Assembly (NCBI GenBank): GCA_001304365.1
Contig: LJNA01000086.1
Coordinates: 1-7,986 of the forward strand
DNA from: Syntrophobacter sp. DG_60
GTDB taxonomy: Bacteria > Desulfobacterota > Desulfofervidia > Desulfofervidales > DG-60
DNA: 7,986 bases
Direction of reading: 5' to 3'
Shown: positions 1-3,823 of the stretch, piece by piece
How the letters are laid out: every line of letters starts with the position of its first letter
Numbering within the stretch: position 1 is the first letter of the stretch
The notes under the pieces: generated by a model
Databases searched by the model: none
What the model was told of the DNA's origin: nothing
What the model saw: only the letters and a program-made list of their open reading frames with translations
Program-made: the position numbers and the translations under genes

Positions 1-261
1 AATTGCTGAGAGAGCATCAATCATTTTCTGCATCTTTTCAACTTCATTATTTATAGCTTCAAATGATTGTTTTAAAAAGGTCTCATTTTTAATGTTCTTT
101 ACAGAATTCTCAACAATGAGGGAGAGGGTGGTTGCTAAATTCTTTAGATCATGAATGATAAAAGTAGCAATTTGATGAAATACCCTTAACTTTTCATTTT
201 CAATAATTCTTTCTTGGGGTAAATCTAATTTTTTCCGAGGCTTAGAAATCTTTTCACTCAT
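1..261 (-). CDS. Sensor histidine kinase, N-terminal part (runs off the left edge)
   Basis: The 87 visible residues begin MSEKISKPRKKLDL and contain the H-box FIIHDLKNL (the phospho-accepting His is about residue 39), followed by a helical segment rich in E, K and N that fits the HisKA dimerisation hairpin. The HDLKN form of the H-box is typical of PrsK-like and NtrB-like kinases, where the His is autophosphorylated and passes phosphate to a response regulator. No membrane segment or sensor domain precedes the H-box: only about 30 charged residues do, so as it stands this would be a soluble kinase lacking an obvious input domain. The frame stays open for 24 codons upstream of the ATG, up to a TAG, with possible TTG starts but no homology I can recognise. 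The Shine-Dalgarno site is weak (AGG about 9 bases before the ATG). The catalytic ATPase domain lies outside the window. The gene could instead be a truncated remnant of a larger kinase. Confidence 0.75.
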   Translation of the reverse strand, partial: MSEKISKPRKKLDLPQERIIENEKLRVFHQIATFIIHDLKNLATTLSLIVENSVKNIKNETFLKQSFEAINNEVEKMQKMIDALSAI

Positions 262-406
262 TCCAATATACCTACACTGACTACCAACTAGTAAATTCCA
301 ACTGTCTTTTGTAGGCAACTTTATGTTACCCAACTAGGCGTAATGGTCAGTATGGTCACTGCTTCTTAAAATACCGTCATTAAACTCATAAATCAAAAAA
401 AACTCC
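262..406. other. Non-coding gap upstream of the kinase with short repeats
   Basis: No convincing gene lies here. On the plus strand it holds two copies of ATGGTCA (343-349 and 352-358, 9-bp period), two copies of CCAACTAG (284-291 and 330-337), and an imperfect inverted repeat at 314-330 with arms GGCAAC and GTTACC. These lie between the terminator-like hairpin of the small gene at 407-541 and the kinase start, so they could be regulator binding sites for the kinase. No clear sigma-70 or sigma-54 promoter was found for the kinase. Confidence 0.3.
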
Positions 407-448
407 TCATCCAGTTAACTTGCCCAATCTGAAAGACATAGAGGAGTT
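395..448 (-). terminator. Candidate intrinsic terminator / attenuator hairpin
   Basis: On the minus strand an 8-bp perfect stem is formed by AACTCCTC (448-441) and GAGGAGTT (408-401). The 3' arm runs straight into six more T residues (400-395). The loop is long (32 nt), which weakens the call. The 5' arm lies inside codons of the small ORF at 407-541, and the stop codon of that ORF overlaps the start of the 3' arm. A ribosome finishing the ORF would therefore occlude the stem, as in translation-coupled attenuators. It may equally be a plain terminator for the small transcript. Confidence 0.45.
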
Positions 449-541
449 ATAGTTGTTGTTTAATACCACGTTGACAGTGGCTGATGCGACTGTAATTGTT
501 ATTAATACTATAGCCACTATCCGTGTTAAGCAGCCCCTCAT
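407..541 (-). CDS. Small secreted or membrane peptide, 44 residues, unknown function
   Basis: I do not recognise this protein. It starts MRGCLTRIVAIV and ends FRLGKLTG. There is a short basic N-terminus (R2, R7), a hydrophobic stretch of about 19 residues (roughly 8-27) and an A-S-A sequence at residues 19-21 that could be a signal peptidase I site. That would release a polar peptide of about 23 residues rich in N and S. Alternatively it is a single-span membrane peptide of the kind seen in type I toxins, or a regulatory leader peptide. Support for expression is unusually good: a near-consensus promoter (558-586), an AAGAGGAGG Shine-Dalgarno sequence just before the ATG (552-544), and a terminator-like hairpin at the 3' end. 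With the predicted transcription start near 551 the whole mRNA would be only about 160 nt. The kinase gene follows 145 bases downstream on the same strand. The function is unknown, and whether it is translated is inferred only from these signals. Confidence 0.55.
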   Translation of the reverse strand: MRGCLTRIVAIVLITITVASATVNVVLNNNYNSSMSFRLGKLTG

Positions 542-557
542 CTCCTCCTCTTAAGAT

Positions 558-586
558 ATATTATGACAAATATGTGTAAATGTCAA
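558..586 (-). promoter_or_regulatory. Sigma-70-type promoter of the small 44-residue gene
   Basis: On the minus strand TTGACA (586-581, exact consensus -35) is followed after 17 bases by TAATAT (563-558). Transcription would start near 551, leaving a leader of only about 10 nt that is almost entirely the Shine-Dalgarno sequence. An inverted repeat TGACA...TGTCA (arms 585-581 and 568-564) overlaps the -35 box and spacer and could be an operator. Confidence 0.65.
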
Positions 587-628
587 ATCAATCTTTGGTT
601 AAAAAAATCATTGGATAAAGGTGGGGAT

Positions 629-657
629 GTGCGATACTTAGCACGTTATAGTCGCAC
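629..657. repeat. Inverted repeat GTGCGA / TCGCAC
   Basis: GTGCGA (629-634) and TCGCAC (652-657) are perfect complements separated by 17 bases. The outer flanks (AAAGG on the left, CCTTT on the right) extend the symmetry after a small asymmetric bulge. It lies about 45 bp upstream of the -35 box of the small gene. No T-run follows on either strand, so an operator or RNA structure is more likely than a terminator. Confidence 0.35.
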
Positions 658-687
658 CCTTTAAAGATTTTCAATTACAATTAGCTT

Positions 688-713
688 ATCTTAACTTAAA
701 AATTTGTTAAGAT
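688..713. repeat. Inverted repeat ATCTTAAC / GTTAAGAT
   Basis: Perfect 8-bp arms (688-695 and 706-713) are separated by a 10-bp AT-only spacer. The architecture resembles a dimeric regulator site or a weak hairpin. Nothing ties it to a particular gene. Confidence 0.35.
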
Positions 714-739
714 CTCGAATTTTGCCTCATCATTATTAT

Positions 740-755
740 AAAGCTAGCTAGCTTT
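740..755. repeat. 16-bp perfect palindrome AAAGCTAGCTAGCTTT
   Basis: The sequence is identical to its own reverse complement over 16 bp and contains the CTAG tetramer twice. CTAG is generally rare in many bacterial genomes, so two copies in a perfect palindrome stand out. It could be a protein binding site. As a hairpin it would have a short stem of about 6 bp. Confidence 0.4.
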
Positions 756-811
756 TCGTTCTCTTTTTAATAATAAAATTTTAATAAACAAAAAACTTTT
801 TAATATACTTT

Positions 812-1024
812 TTAAAAAATTGTCAAGGCTACGAATTGCCTCGTTGCCCCAATAAAAGCTAGTTCTCCTGAAGAAAGTTCGTCAATTTCTTTAAAACCAC
901 TAGACCAAAGAGATATCTCTTTTTCAACACAATTTGGCCAGGGGATGAAGGGTGAAATGAAAAAAAATTTTTGAGAGTCCCTTCTAAAAATAAGCTTTCC
1001 CTTCTTCTTTGAAAAGGAATTTAA
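812..1024 (-). pseudogene. Start-less open reading frame, possible gene remnant
   Basis: Between a TAG (1027-1025) and a TAA (814-812) the minus strand is open for 70 codons with protein-like composition. Examples are FFFISPFIPWPNCVEKE and, further on, SSGFKEIDELSSGELAFIGA. It has no ATG or GTG, and its only TTG is four codons before the stop. An AGGAGG lies shortly upstream without a start codon at a proper distance. The SGFKEIDEL stretch is vaguely like the segment before the Walker A motif of RecA/KaiC-type ATPases, but no Walker motif follows, so I give it no function. It lies almost exactly inside the inverted-repeat interval 821-1069. It could be a decayed gene, part of a decayed mobile element, or chance. 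Confidence 0.25.
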
Positions 1025-1069
1025 CTAATTCCTCCTATGACAAGAATAAATTTTGAAGAAGCCTTGACA
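821..1069. repeat. 249-bp interval bounded by 10-bp inverted repeats (possible MITE-like remnant)
   Basis: TGTCAAGGCT at 821-830 and its exact reverse complement AGCCTTGACA at 1060-1069 bound this interval. Each arm carries an outward-facing TTGACA, a -35 box, and the right one is the predicted -35 of bpsA. Terminal inverted repeats with outward -35 boxes are common in insertion sequences and their miniature derivatives. No transposase or target-site duplication is evident, and two independent promoters sharing a motif would explain it equally well. Confidence 0.25.
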
Positions 1070-1091
1070 TAAAAAATACCATGGATAAAAA
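1064..1091 (+). promoter_or_regulatory. Candidate promoter of bpsA-speD
   Basis: TTGACA (1064-1069) is followed after 16 bases by TAAAAA (1086-1091), a weak -10. Transcription would start near 1098, only a few bases before the GTG start at 1100, which has no Shine-Dalgarno sequence in front of it. The operon may therefore be translated from a nearly leaderless mRNA. The -35 is strong and the -10 is poor. Confidence 0.4.
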
Positions 1092-1099
1092 TCTCACTT

Positions 1100-2128
1100 G
1101 TGAATCGGGCAAAATATCTTATATTGCGTAACTTGGTGGATGGGGCCAAGAGTTACTGGCAATTGATTAGAAGCATAGATGTGGACATCCGCAATTTCCA
1201 AATAGCGATAAGGGAACTTTTGGAAAAAGATATTATAGGTCATGGAGCAGGAGGCTTTTTCCTCACATCTAAGGGTTTAAGTGAGGCAAAGAGGTTTAAA
1301 TTTAATGGGTTTAAATCACTTGTTTGTCCAAGCTGTGAGGGGAAGGGTGTCTTTTTTAAATCCTTTGGGGGTCTTTTAGAAAAGTTTAAGGAATTGGTTA
1401 AGTTTAGGCCAAGGGCCATTTCTGAGTATGACCAAGGTTATATCGAGCCCAAAGACACTATAGCTAGGATATTTTTAATGTATCAACTGGGGGATGTACA
1501 GGGGAAGGATATCCTTTTATTAGGAGATGACGATTTGACCTCCCTGGCCTTATTGCTTACGGAATGGCCAAAGAGGGTTACAGTATTGGAAATAGATGAG
1601 CGCATCTTGGAATTTATTGATAAGATTAAAACTGATAAGGGGTGGAATAATGTAGATTTGATCCATTATGATGTGAGAGAGCCCACTCCAAATAAAATAA
1701 AGGGAAAATTTGATGTATTCTTCACAGACCCTGTGGAAACAATAGATGGAATACGCCTTTTTCTCTCTCGCTGCGCCTCTACACTCAAGGGGATTGAGGG
1801 TGTAGGTTATCTTGGCCTAACGCATCTAGAGGCATCAAGAAAGAAATGGCACATTGTACAGCAGGATATCCTCAATATGGGTTTTGTTATTACCGATATC
1901 ATTCGCAATTTTCAAACATATCTTTTAAATAAAGATGATATTTTAAACCTAGGCCTGAGGGTGGTGGAGAATGCCCCAATATCAATAAATCGCCCAGATA
2001 TAGACTTTTACACTTCTAATCTATTCCGCATCTATGCAATAAAAACTCCACAGCCATTGCTTAAGGACAAGGTAGACCTGGGAAGAAATTTATATTATGA
2101 TGAAGAGGCATACGTCACTAGGGGGTAA
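1100..2128 (+). CDS. bpsA: N4-bis(aminopropyl)spermidine synthase (branched-chain polyamine synthase)
   Basis: BpsA transfers two aminopropyl groups from decarboxylated S-adenosylmethionine to the N4 of spermidine, giving quaternary branched polyamines that stabilise nucleic acids at high temperature; it is cytosolic. The 342 residues match the Thermococcus enzyme (about 350) along their length. There is an N-terminal winged-helix-like domain (about 1-65), then a CPSC pair (76-79), YDQGYIEPKDT (110-120), the signature GDDDLT (142-147) of the active site, LEIDER (163-168) for cosubstrate binding, and KFDVFFTDPVET (203-214). The C-terminal part contains GYLGLT, MGFVITDI and FYTSNLFRI, also typical of the family. 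TDPVET has Val where I recall Pro in archaeal forms. The GTG start is chosen because an in-frame TAA lies ten codons upstream with no better start between. The gene heads an operon with the SpeD-like gene 2 bases downstream, which fits because SpeD normally makes its aminopropyl donor. Confidence 0.9.
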   Translation: MNRAKYLILRNLVDGAKSYWQLIRSIDVDIRNFQIAIRELLEKDIIGHGAGGFFLTSKGLSEAKRFKFNGFKSLVCPSCEGKGVFFKSFGGLLEKFKELVKFRPRAISEYDQGYIEPKDTIARIFLMYQLGDVQGKDILLLGDDDLTSLALLLTEWPKRVTVLEIDERILEFIDKIKTDKGWNNVDLIHYDVREPTPNKIKGKFDVFFTDPVETIDGIRLFLSRCASTLKGIEGVGYLGLTHLEASRKKWHIVQQDILNMGFVITDIIRNFQTYLLNKDDILNLGLRVVENAPISINRPDIDFYTSNLFRIYAIKTPQPLLKDKVDLGRNLYYDEEAYVTRG

Positions 2129-2130
2129 GA

Positions 2131-2481
2131 ATGGCAAGGCATTTGATCTTAGAATTATGGGGTTGCAGTGAAAAGGTTATAGATTCTGAAAATACTATCA
2201 AGGATATATTAAAAAGGTGTACAGATGCCTTTAGAGATATCTTAATTGATATTAAAACCCATAAGTTTAATCCACAGGGCTTAAGTGCAGTAGCCATATT
2301 GAATGGCTCCTTCATGAGCATTCATTCCTGGCCTGAAATGGGTTATGTAGCAATTGATATCTATACTACATCTAGGGATACTGACTTAAACAAAGTCGTC
2401 ATTATGGTAAAAGAATGGTTAATTCCAGACAAAATCCAGGTGCTCAACTTTGAAAGGGAATTCCATGAACAAAGACTTTAA
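2131..2481 (+). CDS. speD: SpeD family protein (S-adenosylmethionine decarboxylase-like) with altered active site
   Basis: The 116 residues match prokaryotic class 1B SpeD, a pyruvoyl enzyme that decarboxylates S-adenosylmethionine to supply aminopropyl groups. HLILELWGC (4-12), THKFNPQG (43-50), SIHSWPE (63-69) and GYVAIDIY (71-78) are plain family motifs, and the length is normal. The self-cleavage site, usually Glu-Ser in a sequence like ESHISIH, reads Gly59-Ser60-Phe61 here. Aligned with Thermotoga SpeD, the pyruvoyl-forming Ser (S60) and catalytic His (H65) are kept, but the Glu before the Ser, the following His, and the catalytic Cys83 (here T80, in DIYTTS) are replaced. Gly-Ser cleavage occurs in other pyruvoyl enzymes (PanD, PSD), so processing is not excluded. 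It could be a SpeD with another substrate, a non-catalytic partner subunit, or a divergent true SpeD. The ribosome binding site AGGGGG overlaps the bpsA end, 2 bases away, implying coupled translation. Confidence 0.85.
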   Translation: MARHLILELWGCSEKVIDSENTIKDILKRCTDAFRDILIDIKTHKFNPQGLSAVAILNGSFMSIHSWPEMGYVAIDIYTTSRDTDLNKVVIMVKEWLIPDKIQVLNFEREFHEQRL

Positions 2482-2487
2482 CTTAAA

Positions 2488-2560
2488 CCACAGATTTACA
2501 CAGATTGTCAGGATTTTAAATATAAAAATATTTTCTGCGGGTATCGGCGAAAATCTGTGG
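2488..2560. repeat. Inverted repeat of CACAGATT units between convergent genes
   Basis: CCACAGATTT (2488-2497) and AAATCTGTGG (2551-2560) are perfect 10-bp complements, and weaker pairing continues inward for about 20 more bases. CACAGATT occurs twice at a 10-bp period (2489-2496 and 2499-2506). It lies between the ends of speD (plus) and lgt (minus), so it may act as a shared transcription end, although no strong T-run follows it. Elements of this type (CCACAGAT...ATCTGTGG) are, to my knowledge, dispersed repeats in many bacterial genomes. Confidence 0.65.
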
Positions 2561-2594
2561 CAAATTTTATAATTTCTTTTACATGAACAAAACC

Positions 2595-3356
2595 CTAATC
2601 TTTGACCCTTTTCTTGTATAAATAAAAGAAGAGAGCCCCTATTGCCAGAATCAGGGCAGTTCCTTGAGTGACTGTAAGAGAAGAAAGGAGTTTTGGCCTG
2701 GGATCACCCCGAAAAAACTCAATTAAAAAACGACTAATGCTGTGTAATATCAAATAAATTAAAAAGAGTTGACCATAAGGTCTTAATTTATACCTTTTTA
2801 TTAAAATCAGCATAAAAAAAATTAAAAAACAGCCTAATGCATGGTAAAGTTGAGTGGGGTGTAAAGGTATACCTAAAGGGGCCAGAGATTGAGGGTCTTT
2901 AAACACTACAGCCCAGGGCACGTGGGCTGGCTTGCCATATCAGCACCCTGCAGAAAAACAGCCAAAACGACCTATCCCCTCTCCTAAGGCCAAAGCAGGG
3001 GCTATCAAGTCAGCTATTTTCCAAAAACTAAGGTGGCGCCTTCGTATATAAAAAGAGCCAGCCAATAATGAAAAGAGTACTGCTCCATAAAAAACAAATC
3101 CACCTTTCCAAATCTGCACTGCCTCTAAAGGCCGGGACTTAAAATGAGGAAAATCAAAAGCTATATATAAAAGCCTAGCCCCCAAAATGCCAGAGATTAG
3201 GAGCCAGAATACAAGGTCAAACACTACTTGTTGGGAAATTCCCTCCTGTTTTGCAGCTCTTAGTGTCAGTGTGAGGCCCAAAAGGAGACCAATGACTATC
3301 CAAACTCCATAGGAATATATGGTAACAGGGCCTAATCGGAAGATGATAGGATGCAT
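2595..3356 (-). CDS. lgt: Prolipoprotein diacylglyceryl transferase with in-frame TGA, probable selenoprotein
   Basis: Lgt transfers diacylglycerol from phosphatidylglycerol to the lipobox Cys of prelipoproteins in the inner membrane, the first step of lipoprotein maturation. The whole gene is 253 residues counting the TGA codon (2942-2940) as residue 139, a normal length. Before the TGA are MHPIIFRLGPVTIYSYG (1-17), several membrane helices, GGFVFYGA (95-102) and the signature GEGIGRFGCFSAGC (125-138). After it comes YGKPAH directly, then LHPTQLY (165-171) and SRFLIEFFRGD, whose R209 and R216 keep the 7-residue spacing of the E. coli Arg239/Arg246 pair. Homologues commonly read GCCYGKP here, so the TGA replaces the second Cys. 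A SECIS-like hairpin follows (2909-2942). TGA is an ordinary stop at ileS and hypD, so the code itself is not changed. The lspA stop overlaps this ATG by one base. The alternative is a nonsense mutation, unlikely because lgt is usually essential. Confidence 0.85.
2909..2942 (-). promoter_or_regulatory. SECIS-like hairpin directing selenocysteine at the lgt TGA
   Basis: The minus strand forms a perfect 7-bp stem, CAGCCCA (2929-2923) with TGGGCTG (2915-2909), closed by the 7-nt loop CGTGCCC. The loop begins 17 nt after the TGA and has a G in its first two positions followed by U. As I recall the general bacterial SECIS model (loop about 16-37 nt from the UGA, stem of at least 4 bp, small loop with an early G), all these conditions hold. 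A weak outer pairing of GGCA with TGTT can extend the stem. Function also requires SelB, SelA, SelC and SelD, none of which lie in this window. Confidence 0.6.
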
Positions 3357-3823
3357 TATTTTTTAAAGGCCAAATGAAGCAATAATAAAAAAACGCCCAG
3401 AGAAACAGCGCTGTCAGCTACATTGAAGGCAGGCCAATGATGATGAGCTATATGTAAGTCAATAAAATCTATTACCTCGCCCCTAAGCAGCCTATCGATA
3501 AAATTGCCTAGTGCCCCGCCCAAAATAAGGCCACAAGCAATTAGCCTAATAAAGTTAATATCTTTGCTGTAATATAGATAGAGAAATAACCCCAATATGG
3601 CTGAAGCAGTAAGTAATAGTATAAAGGGTTCCCTTAAAGGAGACTGATTTCCGGCAAATATGCCAAAGGCTATTCCTGTGTTGCGGATATGAATCAAATT
3701 TAAAAAAGGTGTCAATTTTATAACATCCTTATAAGGAATCAGATATTCTATTACTAACCACTTACTTATCTGGTCAACCCCAAGAACCATACCACTAGTA
3801 CCCAAAAACCATTTATACTTCAC
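3356..3823 (-). CDS. lspA: Lipoprotein signal peptidase (signal peptidase II)
   Basis: LspA is an inner-membrane aspartic protease that removes the signal peptide of prolipoproteins after Lgt has lipidated them. The 155 residues show the family pattern of four membrane segments and the boxes VDQISKWLV (16-24), RNTGIAFGIF (47-56), GGALGNFIDR, EVIDFID with catalytic Asp119, and FNVADSAVS with catalytic Asp137. The spacing of the two Asp residues is 18, as in E. coli. The start is taken as GTG at 3823, which overlaps the ileS stop (GTGA). The frame is open further upstream, but those residues (MCTLPAGNEAFER) are just the ileS tail read in another frame. The gene sits in the common ileS-lspA arrangement and its TAA overlaps the lgt ATG by one base, so translation is probably coupled throughout. 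Confidence 0.93.
   Translation of the reverse strand: MKYKWFLGTSGMVLGVDQISKWLVIEYLIPYKDVIKLTPFLNLIHIRNTGIAFGIFAGNQSPLREPFILLLTASAILGLFLYLYYSKDINFIRLIACGLILGGALGNFIDRLLRGEVIDFIDLHIAHHHWPAFNVADSAVSLGVFLLLLHLAFKK

Larger units (their letters stand above)
542..1099. other. AT-rich intergenic stretch between the small gene and bpsA
   Basis: This 558-bp stretch holds the two outward-facing promoters (558-586 minus, 1064-1091 plus) and four symmetric elements listed separately (629-657, 688-713, 740-755 and the pair of arms at 821-830 and 1060-1069). It also holds one start-less open frame on the minus strand (812-1024). No tRNA, rRNA, CRISPR array or complete gene was seen. The extreme AT content between about 755 and 820 suggests bent or easily melted DNA. 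Confidence 0.5.

Noticed and set aside
262..345. Sigma-54 promoter before the histidine kinase
   Set aside because: A TTGG...TTGC arrangement exists on the minus strand, but the GG-to-GC spacing is 12-13 instead of 10 bases.
1081..1131. ATG at 1081 as a short leader ORF of 16 codons before bpsA
   Set aside because: It overlaps bpsA out of frame, has no ribosome binding site, and lies mostly between the -10 box and the GTG start, so it is unlikely to be transcribed in full.
2118..2321. 67-residue minus-strand ORF over speD
   Set aside because: It is antisense to the well-conserved speD and bears no recognisable features.
2595..2921. Separate 108-residue protein starting at GTG 2921
   Set aside because: It is the C-terminal half of Lgt. 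The six codons before the GTG (YGKPAH) also match Lgt and connect directly to the TGA, so this is one gene read through a TGA, not a second gene.
2940..2942. Genome-wide reassignment of TGA to an amino acid
   Set aside because: TGA terminates ileS and hypD at exactly the expected ends, so it works as a stop in this organism; local recoding is the better explanation.
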